From the NCBI GenBank assembly GCA_017935265.1, contig JAGBHX010000064.1, forward strand, positions 1 through 36,614: DNA of 36,614 bases, given 5' to 3'. How positions within the stretch are numbered: position 1 is the first letter of the stretch; each line of letters begins with the position of its first letter. Under the pieces are notes generated by a model. It saw only the letters and a list, made by a program, of their open reading frames with translations. It ran no database searches and had not been told where the DNA came from. Below are positions 8,908 through 16,526 of this stretch, in pieces. This DNA comes from Clostridia bacterium (GTDB taxonomy: Bacteria; Bacillota; Clostridia; Oscillospirales; Acutalibacteraceae). The position numbers and the translations under genes are program-made.

Positions 8908-9915
8908 ATGACAATTTTTCCAATTCAGGGCTTATGGTCTTTAATCGGAACAGTGACCTACAAGCTTTTGTGCGCATTGATGTCTCTTTTCTACACATTC
9001 AATGCATTTGTTTCTCCGGCAACTACAGATCCCATTAAGGCAATTGACGAAGACAACGTTAAAATGACCTTTGCTGCATGGGGCGACCCCCAGATTTCAA
9101 ACTATCTCCTCAAGCGTGAGCAGTATGTAAGAGGCGGCGCTGAGGACCTTGCTAACGCAGTTACTCCCATTGATGCACTTGTTCTTGCAGGTGACATCAC
9201 AGAAAACGGTCTTTATGCCGAATATCAGTTTGTTTATGACAGAATTGCCAACACAGGCGTAAAGAATTTTATCGCCTCATCAGGTAACCACGATATCAGA
9301 CTTCGTTTTTACAGTGACGCTCTTGAGCATTTCACCACATTCACAAACGCTCTTAACGAAAACGCAGGAAGCGACCTCAGAGTTGACTCAATGCACTACA
9401 GATATTCTGTTAACGGCTATGAATTTGTTGTTCTCGGCTCTGACAAAATGGTGTTTGAAGAATCATACTTCAGCGACGAACAGCTTGAATGGTTTGATGC
9501 CACTCTTAAAGAAACATCAGCCACAGGCAAACCCACTTTCGTTGTTTTCCATCAGGTTCTCAAGGGAACGAACAATGTTGAAAACGCATGGAACAGCTCA
9601 GTTGAAGGCGCAGGCTCAGTCGGCGACCAGTCAGATGCACTTCAGGAGATTATGAACCGTTATGACAACATTATCCTTATCACGGGTCACCTTCATCAGG
9701 GCTTCGGCGTTGGTACATATGAATTGGTAGGTAAAATCCATTCAGTTAACCTTCCCTCTGTTACCATTGACAACAAAGACGGTGACGATGCAGGTAACAT
9801 CCCCGGCATCGGATATATGGTTGAGGTTTATGACGATGAAGTTCTCTTCAGAGCCAGAAACTTTGCAAAGGGCGAATATATGCCTGATTACGACATCAAA
9901 ATCGACATCGTATAA
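8908..9915 (+). CDS. Calcineurin-like metallophosphoesterase, probably exported
   Basis: A 335-residue two-metal phosphoesterase. An N-terminal hydrophobic stretch (about residues 9-36) could be a signal peptide or anchor. The metal motifs are in order: D60-x-Q62 in GDPQ, GD96 in LAGDITENG, GNHD at 126-129, the His of VVFHQ, and GHLHQG. The first motif has Gln where the classical family has His (D-x-H). That occurs in a known subset and is not necessarily inactivating. The substrate is unknown. A dedicated promoter and terminator suggest a single-gene transcript. Confidence 0.85.
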   Translation: MTIFPIQGLWSLIGTVTYKLLCALMSLFYTFNAFVSPATTDPIKAIDEDNVKMTFAAWGDPQISNYLLKREQYVRGGAEDLANAVTPIDALVLAGDITENGLYAEYQFVYDRIANTGVKNFIASSGNHDIRLRFYSDALEHFTTFTNALNENAGSDLRVDSMHYRYSVNGYEFVVLGSDKMVFEESYFSDEQLEWFDATLKETSATGKPTFVVFHQVLKGTNNVENAWNSSVEGAGSVGDQSDALQEIMNRYDNIILITGHLHQGFGVGTYELVGKIHSVNLPSVTIDNKDGDDAGNIPGIGYMVEVYDDEVLFRARNFAKGEYMPDYDIKIDIV

Positions 9916-9923
9916 TTTAAATC

Positions 9924-9954
9924 GCCCTCATCGAGCTTCGGTGAGGGCATTTTT
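9924..9954 (+). terminator. Intrinsic terminator
   Basis: A 10-bp stem (GCCCTCATCG / CGGTGAGGGC with one G-T pair) with a five-base loop is followed by ATTTTTG. It lies nine bases after the metallophosphoesterase stop. The ribosome site of the next gene begins right after it. Confidence 0.8.
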
Positions 9955-9969
9955 GAAAGGAAATCCCCT

Positions 9970-11106
9970 ATGAAAAAGAAAGGCTTTAAAGCTTATTTAA
10001 AAATTGCGGCTTTTATTTTTGCGATATTTTTAGGTATTCATTACTGGCCCGTAATTGCAGGGTTAATCAAGGCTCTGTTTTCAGCGGCAACTCCTCTGAT
10101 AATCGGCGTTGTGCTGGCATATATGATTAACATTCTTATGAGCTTTTATGAGCGTCATTATTTCCCGAAATCCGTTAAAAAGGTTGTTACCAAAAGCCGC
10201 CGACCGATTTGCCTTGCAGGAGCAATTCTCACTCTTCTCGGCATTATCACACTCGTTATGTGGTTGGTTTCAACTCAGCTTGCAGAATGTGTTCAGCTCC
10301 TGATTTCCAAAGTTCCGGGTGTAATTGAATTTGTTGTTGAAAAGCTCAATTCCTATGACATCATCCCCGAAAATATTTTTGAAAGCATTATGTCTGTTGA
10401 TTGGAAGTCAAGGCTTGGCTCTATTGCCGAAACAGTTACCTCAGGGCTCGGCAACGTGATGAACATTGCGGTAACTGCGGTAGCCTCCACGGTATCGGTC
10501 ATTTCAAGCATTGTTATCGGCATAATCTTTTCCATCTACGTTTTGCTTGAAAAGAACAATCTTTTTGTCCGCTTTAAAAGACTTCTCAAGGCATATATTC
10601 CTTCAAAAATATATAAAAAAGCTTCTCATATTGCAAAGGTTACCGACGATTGCTTCCACCGCTTTATTGTTGGTCAGTGCACAGAGGCAGTTATTCTCGG
10701 TGTGCTGTGCCTTGTGGGTATGCTGATTTTCCGTATTCCCTACGCAGCAATGATCAGCGCATTGATTGCCTTCACAGCTCTCATTCCCATTGTTGGTGCT
10801 TTCATCGGCGCAGGCGTGGGCGCATTCCTCATCCTCACCGAATCACCTGCAAAGGCGTTGATTTTTCTTATTTTCATTGTTGTTCTTCAGCAGATTGAAG
10901 GCAACCTCATTTATCCGAAGGTTGTGGGCTCGTCAATGGGTCTGCCCGGCATCTGGGTGCTCGTTGCCGTAACCGTAGGCGGCGGTGTTATGGGCATCGG
11001 CGGTATGCTCATCGGTGTACCGTTGACAGCAGTTATATATAAGCTTGTTAAAGAAAACCTTGAGGCAAAGGAAAAGAAGCTTGCCACTCCCCCGCAAACA
11101 GAATAA
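9970..11106 (+). CDS. AI-2E family transporter (putative permease)
   Basis: A 378-residue polytopic membrane protein of the AI-2E/PerM/YdbI family, with two N-terminal segments (about 10-28 and 33-55), another around 80-100, a long amphipathic stretch, and a C-terminal set of four to five segments. The family name comes from one proposed autoinducer-2 exporter; other members move Na+ or have no known substrate. The glycine-rich ending (GGGVMGIGGMLIGVP) is typical. It lies 15 bases after a terminator, so it probably relies on readthrough or an unrecognised promoter. Confidence 0.87.
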   Translation: MKKKGFKAYLKIAAFIFAIFLGIHYWPVIAGLIKALFSAATPLIIGVVLAYMINILMSFYERHYFPKSVKKVVTKSRRPICLAGAILTLLGIITLVMWLVSTQLAECVQLLISKVPGVIEFVVEKLNSYDIIPENIFESIMSVDWKSRLGSIAETVTSGLGNVMNIAVTAVASTVSVISSIVIGIIFSIYVLLEKNNLFVRFKRLLKAYIPSKIYKKASHIAKVTDDCFHRFIVGQCTEAVILGVLCLVGMLIFRIPYAAMISALIAFTALIPIVGAFIGAGVGAFLILTESPAKALIFLIFIVVLQQIEGNLIYPKVVGSSMGLPGIWVLVAVTVGGGVMGIGGMLIGVPLTAVIYKLVKENLEAKEKKLATPPQTE

Positions 11107-11110
11107 GTTT

Positions 11111-11145
11111 TAAGGGACTATCGCCGAGATAGTCCCTTAGCTTTT
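11111..11145. terminator. Terminator between convergent genes
   Basis: A perfect 12-bp stem (TAAGGGACTATC / GATAGTCCCTTA) around a GCCGA loop is followed by GCTTTTATTTT on the plus side. It lies between the stops of the AI-2E gene and the minus-strand secreted protein gene and can serve at least the former. Confidence 0.8.
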
Positions 11146-12547
11146 ATTTTGAGAAAACAAGAACATCCAATTTATCAACCACAGAAAAAGCAGTTTTTGC
11201 TCCTCTGACACGAATATCAAAGGTCTGCTCTCCCAAAGATGTAAAATTCATATTGATGTTCCACACTCTTAAACCGTTAATGTCCTCATACATTGACGGG
11301 TCAGAATACGTCCAAGTGTTACCGTTTTTCATAAGCTGAATTTTTGTAACGCCTATACCGGTGGCAAAGGTTAATTTGTTTACACCCTGATAAATCACGC
11401 CGTCAACATCATCAACAATGTTAAAACCTTTAAGGCTCATATCAGGGGCAGGAGCGCTTACCTTGACCGTTGCAAAATTTTCATTCCATTGTGAGCCGAA
11501 CTTGGCAAAAACATAATAAAGCTGTTCATCTGCCTGTACGGGAAGAGTAACGTTCCATACTGTAGCTGTGTCCTTTTTAATCACAGAATTTACATTTGCG
11601 CTTTCGGGGGTAAGTGTTATTGTTCCCCCGTTTTCTTTAACAAACCTTATTTTGTCGGGATTGCCGTTAACCGTCACATCAAGTTCCGCCAGCTTTTCAT
11701 CAACGCTGACAATCTCAGCGGTAATAACGGCTTCGTCCACAATCTCTTCAACCTCAACGTCAAATGTTCCTATTTCGTCAAAGGTTTCATCATCAATTGA
11801 ATTATTGCCGCACTCCACAATATAAGTTTCATTTGCATCAAGTGTAACAGTCATATCAAAATCCAGATTTTCCAAGTCCGTATTATCTGCTCCGTCCACA
11901 TAGCCGTCGCAGTTAAATATCTTGATTTCGGGGTCAGCTCCGTCTGCAAGAATTGATTTGAAACGGTATTTTCCGTGACGGTCAGGTGTAAATTCAAAGG
12001 CATCCTTATGGTGGAAGTGATGTTTATCACCCGGCTTTACATTTTCAAGCTCAGCCTTTTCAACAGTAACCGTTACCTCAGAGGGAGTAAACAAATCAAT
12101 CAAGCCGTTAAGCCCATACTGCTCAAAATATTCTTTGCCGAACGTGGTCTTATCCTTAATGCTGATACTGATTTGGCGACCCTTTTTAGCGTTGAGATAT
12201 GTAATTTCCGTTTCTTGCGCGCAAACACTTTTAATAAGAGGCTTAAGGCTGATTCCCTTATAAGTCGGTTTGTCGGTTGTAATAACTGCTCCCTCACCCA
12301 AACTGCTGTCGTCAGGATTTCCGCAATACACAAGCACCTCGATGCAAGCTCTTTCAACAGCGGCAACCGTAACCTTATAGTTACCCTTTTCGGGAGGGGT
12401 AAATTTTAGTATTACCTCTTCATCACTTGCAAGTGCAATTGTCTTGGCTTCATTGAGTGAAATGGAAGCCTCGGTCTGAGCAAAGGCAACACTTCCCACA
12501 CTGAAAACGAGCAAAACAGACAATAATAATGATATAAGCTTTTTCAT
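11144..12547 (-). CDS. Secreted protein of unknown function, beta-rich
   Basis: A 467-residue protein with a clear signal peptide (KKLISLLLSVLLVFSVGSVAFAQ, cleavage likely after VAFA). The mature part looks all-beta. Two stretches that begin with LKFTPPEKGNYKVTV and FEFTPDRHGKYRFKS resemble pre-peptidase C-terminal (PPC-like) sandwich domains, and the last 200 residues look like two Ig-like modules. No catalytic motif is visible. The second of two ATGs is chosen because AGGAGG lies six bases before it, while the first ATG touches the ribosome site. Its promoter carries an XRE-type operator shared with the divergent regulator, so expression is probably repressed by that small protein. Confidence 0.7.
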   Translation of the reverse strand: MKKLISLLLSVLLVFSVGSVAFAQTEASISLNEAKTIALASDEEVILKFTPPEKGNYKVTVAAVERACIEVLVYCGNPDDSSLGEGAVITTDKPTYKGISLKPLIKSVCAQETEITYLNAKKGRQISISIKDKTTFGKEYFEQYGLNGLIDLFTPSEVTVTVEKAELENVKPGDKHHFHHKDAFEFTPDRHGKYRFKSILADGADPEIKIFNCDGYVDGADNTDLENLDFDMTVTLDANETYIVECGNNSIDDETFDEIGTFDVEVEEIVDEAVITAEIVSVDEKLAELDVTVNGNPDKIRFVKENGGTITLTPESANVNSVIKKDTATVWNVTLPVQADEQLYYVFAKFGSQWNENFATVKVSAPAPDMSLKGFNIVDDVDGVIYQGVNKLTFATGIGVTKIQLMKNGNTWTYSDPSMYEDINGLRVWNINMNFTSLGEQTFDIRVRGAKTAFSVVDKLDVLVFSK

Positions 12548-12588
12548 AAACATCCTCCTTTTTAATTTTCAGTTTTGTCTGCGCTTTC

Positions 12589-12634
12589 ATTTTAACCTAT
12601 TTCAGGTTAAAAGTCAATAACCTGATTTAGGTTA
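12589..12634. promoter_or_regulatory. Two palindromic XRE operators over the secreted-protein promoter
   Basis: Two 17-bp inverted repeats, TAACCTATTTCAGGTTA (12593-12609) and TAACCTGATTTAGGTTA (12618-12634), have identical 6-bp arms and centres 25 bases apart. The first lies inside the minus-strand promoter TTGACT (12612-12617) - 17 bases - TAAAAT (12589-12594) of the secreted protein gene. The second lies upstream of the divergent regulator's start. This is the classic layout of an autoregulated repressor. Confidence 0.85.
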
Positions 12635-12661
12635 TTGTATGATTTCACCGAGGTGATTTCT

Positions 12662-12871
12662 ATGTATAACCGTGTACGTGATTTGAGAGAAGACCACGAT
12701 ATGAATCAGACCCAGGTTGCGAAAATTCTCGGTATGTCGCAAACAGGATATTCAAAATATGAAACGGGAGAAAATGACCTCCCCACAGCCGTCCTCATAA
12801 AGCTGGCAAGGATGTATGACACAAGCATTGATTATATTCTCGGAGAAACAGACAATCCTAAACGCTATTGA
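12662..12871 (+). CDS. Small XRE-family transcriptional regulator
   Basis: A 69-residue protein that is almost only a Cro/C1-type helix-turn-helix domain: VRDLREDHDMNQTQVAKILGMSQTGYSKYETGENDLP, then the typical LIKLARMYDTSIDYILGETD ending. A frame extending nine codons upstream exists, but the ATG at 12662 follows GAGGTGATTT at the right distance. Two matching palindromes lie immediately upstream, so it probably represses itself and the divergent secreted protein gene. There is no sensor domain. Confidence 0.9.
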   Translation: MYNRVRDLREDHDMNQTQVAKILGMSQTGYSKYETGENDLPTAVLIKLARMYDTSIDYILGETDNPKRY

Positions 12872-12898
12872 CCGTAATCAACCGATTACGGTCTTTTT
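12870..12898 (+). terminator. Intrinsic terminator after the XRE gene
   Basis: A perfect 10-bp stem (GACCGTAATC / GATTACGGTC) with an AACC loop is followed by TTTTT. It overlaps the stop codon of the regulator gene. Confidence 0.88.
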
Positions 12899-12899
12899 A

Positions 12900-12929
12900 G
12901 TTATAATCTCACTTTTCAGTTCATATAAT
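12900..12929 (+). promoter_or_regulatory. Sigma-E-like sporulation promoter of the SipL-like gene
   Basis: GTTATAAT (12900-12907) and CATATAAT (12922-12929), spaced by 14 bases, match the mother-cell sigma-E pattern (-35 GKMATATT, -10 CATACAMT) at about 6 of 8 and 7 of 8 positions. The -10 could also be read as a vegetative TATAAT, but no TTGACA-like -35 lies 17 bases upstream. Sigma-E control is what is known for SipL in Clostridioides. Confidence 0.5.
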
Positions 12930-12960
12930 GTGATGAAAATAAATTATAAAGGTGAGGTTT

Positions 12961-14484
12961 ATGGCTTTAGATTATTCAACCGAAAATATTGGGATGTTAA
13001 AAACCTTGTTTGAAGGCTCCTGCGAGCAGGCTGTTGACTGTGATATTTCTCTGCCTGACTACTGCCCTGATATTTCCCGTGTGCTCAGGTGCTGTGTTGC
13101 ACCGTCAATTATTTCATCCAAAATTTCAGGCGACCGTGCCTGTGCCGACGGCAATGCACTTGTGCGCATTATTTATGCCGATGAAAATAACAACATCTGC
13201 ACCTGTGAGCAGAACTTTCCTTTTTCAAAGTTTATTCAGCTCGGCAGCGATACATCGGGAGCGCTGAGCACAGACATCTCGGTGCAATACACAAACTGCC
13301 GCGCCGTGAACAAAAAGCGTATTGAGGTTCACGCTCTGCTTCATATCAGCTTCAGAATAAGCGGTGTTTCCCGATGCCCTGCAATAACTTCCGTTGGCAG
13401 ACAAACAGTGCAGACAAAAACGAGGGAGGTAAATTTTTCTGACCTTCTGAGCACAGAATGCAAGATTATTCCCCTGAGTGAAACGGTGGAGCTTCCTGCA
13501 GATTATCTTCCTGCAGAGAGAGTTGTTGCCTGCTGCGGTGCACCTGTTTTAAACGACGTGAGAGTTGTTCAGGATAAAATTCTCATCAAGGGTGAGGCTG
13601 ACATCACACTTATTTATTGCTCAGACGAAAACCACGGTGAGAGCGTAAAATTTAACCACTCAATCCCGATAAATCAAGTGCTTGAGGTGCCGGGCATAAC
13701 CGAAAACTCAACACCCGCGGTGCGGCTGAGAACATTGGGCTGTGAATGTAATGTGAGAAACGGTGCAAACTCTGACCCCAGACTTATTGAAATCAACTGC
13801 AATATTCTTGCCACGGTAAAGGCCTATTCAAAAGCTCAGCTTAACTGCATCACAGACGCTTACTGCATTGACGGAAATCTTCAGTCTGACTATGAAAAGC
13901 GGGAATTTATGAGCCTTTGTGACAAGGTGCACGAAACCCATATACAAAAATTCGCCGTTGACCTTTCTTCCCTCGATGCCAAAAAAATCTGCTGTCTTTG
14001 GTGGGATATGCCTAAGGTAAACAAGACTTTACACGACGGAAATCTCGGTTTACATTGCATTATTCCCCTCAATATTGTGGCTGTTGATTCAGACGAAAGA
14101 CCCGTTTTTTGCGAAAGAGAGATTGATTTTGAATTCAGTAGGTCAGTTGACGTCAACGGCAGTGTGGTTGAAGATGAATGTGTTGTTCCCCTCGGCTTTT
14201 CATGGGGCAGCATATCAGACGGCAAAACAGAAATCAAGGGCGAATTTCTCATTGATGCCGATGTGTTTTCGTTAGACACCGTGAACACACTTGTGGGGGC
14301 CGACATTCTTTCAACCGACTCAAAAACCACGACCTGTGTTATCGTTTATTTTCCCGACAAGGAAGAAAGCCTTTGGAACATAGCCAGAAAATTCAACACC
14401 ACCGTGGATATGATTAAATCGGAAAACACCATTCAGGGCGAATGTGCACCCGACGGCGTGCCGCTTCTTATCCCCGTGATATAA
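12961..14484 (+). CDS. SipL-like spore coat morphogenetic protein (DUF3794 + LysM)
   Basis: A 507-residue protein made of DUF3794/SPOCS-type repeats. The repeats are recognisable by the SLPDYCPDISRVLRC and LPADYLPAERVVACCGAP segments. A C-terminal LysM domain (YFPDKEESLWNIARKFNTTVDMIKSEN...LLIPVI) completes it. The architecture and length match SipL, which binds SpoIVA and tethers the coat to the forespore in Clostridia. The LysM domain there mediates the protein contact. The ATG at 12961 follows AAAGGTGAGG, and a GTG nine bases earlier lies within the ribosome site. It implies a spore-forming ancestry. A sigma-E-like promoter lies just upstream. Confidence 0.83.
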   Translation: MALDYSTENIGMLKTLFEGSCEQAVDCDISLPDYCPDISRVLRCCVAPSIISSKISGDRACADGNALVRIIYADENNNICTCEQNFPFSKFIQLGSDTSGALSTDISVQYTNCRAVNKKRIEVHALLHISFRISGVSRCPAITSVGRQTVQTKTREVNFSDLLSTECKIIPLSETVELPADYLPAERVVACCGAPVLNDVRVVQDKILIKGEADITLIYCSDENHGESVKFNHSIPINQVLEVPGITENSTPAVRLRTLGCECNVRNGANSDPRLIEINCNILATVKAYSKAQLNCITDAYCIDGNLQSDYEKREFMSLCDKVHETHIQKFAVDLSSLDAKKICCLWWDMPKVNKTLHDGNLGLHCIIPLNIVAVDSDERPVFCEREIDFEFSRSVDVNGSVVEDECVVPLGFSWGSISDGKTEIKGEFLIDADVFSLDTVNTLVGADILSTDSKTTTCVIVYFPDKEESLWNIARKFNTTVDMIKSENTIQGECAPDGVPLLIPVI

Positions 14485-14697
14485 ACTTAACATTTTCTTC
14501 ACAAAAGACACAATTTGTTAACCTTAATTACTAAATTTAGTAATAAACAGATGTTATTATAAAAGCACATTAAGGAATAGAAAAATCATAGTCTTTCAAC
14601 ATTCCTCCAAAAGCGGTGGCAAACAACAGCTTGCCACCGTGTTTCTATTTGTAAAGGCAGGTATACATATTTTTTTTATTTTGTAAAGCCGGATTGA
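14485..14697. other. Non-coding gap with palindrome and orphan terminator
   Basis: No credible gene is seen. The space holds a perfect 18-bp palindrome ATTACTAAATTTAGTAAT at 14527-14544, a -10-like TATTAT at 14555-14560, and a terminator-like hairpin (CGGTGGCAA / TTGCCACCG) at 14614-14639. Between them lies CATTCCTCC (14600-14608), which is complementary to a Shine-Dalgarno sequence. The hairpin is 130 bases from the preceding stop, so it may end a short RNA rather than the SipL-like transcript. Confidence 0.4.
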
Positions 14698-14726
14698 TTG
14701 AAAAAACAGTTTTTGTGATGTATAAT
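14698..14726 (+). promoter_or_regulatory. Promoter of the XRE-lipase fusion gene
   Basis: TTGAAA (14698-14703) and a perfect TATAAT (14721-14726) are 17 bases apart. The AAGGAG ribosome site follows closely, so the leader is very short. Confidence 0.75.
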
Positions 14727-14748
14727 TAAGTCATAAGGAGTGGTAATT

Positions 14749-16407
14749 ATGACAACAGGCGAGAAAATTTTAAAGCTGAGAAAAGAATCAGGCTTGTCAC
14801 AAGAGGCTTTTGCAGAAAAGCTCGGTGTATCACGACAGTCTGTTTCAAAATGGGAATCAGGTGTTTCCATTCCCGAAACGGATAAAATTCTGGCAATGAG
14901 TGAGATGTTCCGTGTGTCAACCGACTACCTTTTAAAAGATGATGAAGTAAAAGCCGAGGAAGAAATTGAACCCGAAGAAGAGGCAAACCAAGCTCACGGC
15001 GGTAATGAAGAAACAGAAAATAAAAAGACCTTTTCAGGAAAAAAATTAACAGCTGTCCTTGCCACTGCTCTGGCGGCTGGCGGCATTGTGTTCACCGCAA
15101 AGAAACTGACCTCGGGAATCAAGAAAGCCATTGCAATTGTTGCAATAATATGCATTATTATCACTGCAATCTGTGTGCCCGTCCATTTCGGCGGAATTAA
15201 AGAAACCTGGTGGGCTCTTTGCGGCGGCAAGGTGGAATATCCTTATGTGCTTGTCCACGGTCTCGGCGGCTGGGGCGAAACCACAGGTGTTAATAACGCC
15301 GTAACCTACTGGGGCTCCACCACGGGCGACCTCACCGTTTATCTTGAAGAGCAGGGCTACACCGTTCACGCACCAAGCGTCGGTCCCCTTTCAAGCACCT
15401 GGGACAGAGTGTGCGAGCTTTACGCTCAGCTTACGGGAACAACCGTTGACTACGGCGAGGCTCATTCAAAAGAGCATAACCACGCACGCTACGGCAGAGA
15501 ATACACAACTCCCCTTGTAGAAAACTGGGGCGAAAAAATCAACGGCGGTCAACGCGTTAAGATTAACCTTGTGGGTCACAGCTTCGGCGGTGCAACGGTA
15601 CGACTTCTCACCTCTCTTCTTGAATACGGCAATGAAGCCGAAATGAACGCCACGGGAGACGAGACCTCTCCCCTTTTCACCGGCAAAAAGGGTGATTGGG
15701 TTCACAGTGTAACATCCCTTTGCGCTCCCCATAACGGCTCCAGCCTCACCTGCATAATTGATTCTATCGGCTCGGTTGCAGGCTTCACCGATTCAACTCA
15801 GCTTCTTGTTTCTCTCTGCTTCGGTGTTGCAGGCATCGCAAAGCCCGCAAGCGGAGTGTATGACTTTATGCTTGACCAGTTCGGTGTAGGCGAAATCAGC
15901 GGCAGCTCCGATGACGTTGCAGACGCTTTTGCCCGCGTAGCTGATGTGGGCAACGACCACGCAGGATATGACCTTTCTCCCGACTGTGCGGCGGCACTTA
16001 ACAAAACCATCAAAACGGTTGAGGGCGTTTACTATTTTTCATATTCATATCTTACCACCAAAGACGGCTCACTGCTCAGCGGACAGGTTCCCGACAGCGG
16101 CACCTTTGCCGTGCTTTATCCCACAGCACTTGCAATGGGCTCATACAAGGGCACTACCAATGGCGGAATTGTGATTGACGAAGCATGGCAGCCCAATGAC
16201 GGACTTGTCAGCGTTGTGTCTGCTCAATATCCCACGGGTGAAGAATGGACTGAATATAACGATAAAAAGGTGCAAAGAGGTATATGGAACGTTATGCCCA
16301 CAAGAAAGGGCGACCACGGAAAGGTTATCGGCCTTAACGCTGACACCGAAGAAACTCATAAATTTTACATCGACCATTTCAATATGGTTGACGAGCTTAA
16401 AAGATAA
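14749..16407 (+). CDS. XRE helix-turn-helix / membrane / lipase fusion protein
   Basis: A 552-residue three-part protein. Residues 3-62 are a full Cro/C1-type DNA-binding domain (ILKLRKESGLSQEAFAEKL, SRQSVSKWESG). Residues 65-95 are a strongly acidic linker. A hydrophobic stretch at about 100-117 and a clear membrane segment at about 126-145 follow. The rest resembles staphylococcal-type (family I.5) triacylglycerol lipases: oxyanion motif VHGLGGWG, ARYGREY, nucleophile S278 in GHSFGG, NDGLVSVVSAQYP with the likely acid, and a GDHGKVIG region with the likely His. The DNA-binding part is presumably cytoplasmic. If only the second segment spans, the enzyme faces outside; if both span, it faces inside. 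The start follows AAGGAG. There is no frameshift between the parts. Confidence 0.85.
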   Translation: MTTGEKILKLRKESGLSQEAFAEKLGVSRQSVSKWESGVSIPETDKILAMSEMFRVSTDYLLKDDEVKAEEEIEPEEEANQAHGGNEETENKKTFSGKKLTAVLATALAAGGIVFTAKKLTSGIKKAIAIVAIICIIITAICVPVHFGGIKETWWALCGGKVEYPYVLVHGLGGWGETTGVNNAVTYWGSTTGDLTVYLEEQGYTVHAPSVGPLSSTWDRVCELYAQLTGTTVDYGEAHSKEHNHARYGREYTTPLVENWGEKINGGQRVKINLVGHSFGGATVRLLTSLLEYGNEAEMNATGDETSPLFTGKKGDWVHSVTSLCAPHNGSSLTCIIDSIGSVAGFTDSTQLLVSLCFGVAGIAKPASGVYDFMLDQFGVGEISGSSDDVADAFARVADVGNDHAGYDLSPDCAAALNKTIKTVEGVYYFSYSYLTTKDGSLLSGQVPDSGTFAVLYPTALAMGSYKGTTNGGIVIDEAWQPNDGLVSVVSAQYPTGEEWTEYNDKKVQRGIWNVMPTRKGDHGKVIGLNADTEETHKFYIDHFNMVDELKR

Positions 16408-16423
16408 AAACATAACATACCGT

Positions 16424-16453
16424 TCGGAGCTGTTTTCTCAGCTCCGATTTTTT
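16424..16453 (+). terminator. Intrinsic terminator after the lipase fusion gene
   Basis: A 9-bp stem (TCGGAGCTG / CAGCTCCGA) with a six-base loop is followed by TTTTTTT. It lies about 17 bases after the stop. Confidence 0.9.
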
Positions 16454-16464
16454 TCGTTTTCCTA

Positions 16465-16492
16465 TTGATAAATCGGGATTAAATGGTATAAT
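16465..16492 (+). promoter_or_regulatory. Promoter of metG
   Basis: TTGATA (16465-16470) and TATAAT (16487-16492) are 16 bases apart. Only about 28 bases remain to the ATG, so there is no room for a T-box or other leader riboswitch. Confidence 0.7.
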
Positions 16493-16526
16493 ATATTGGT
16501 ATAAATTTGTTCTCGGAGGGTTATTT

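Noticed and set aside
16493..16526. A T-box leader before metG
   Set aside because: Only about 30 bases separate the -10 from the start codon, which is too short for a T-box.
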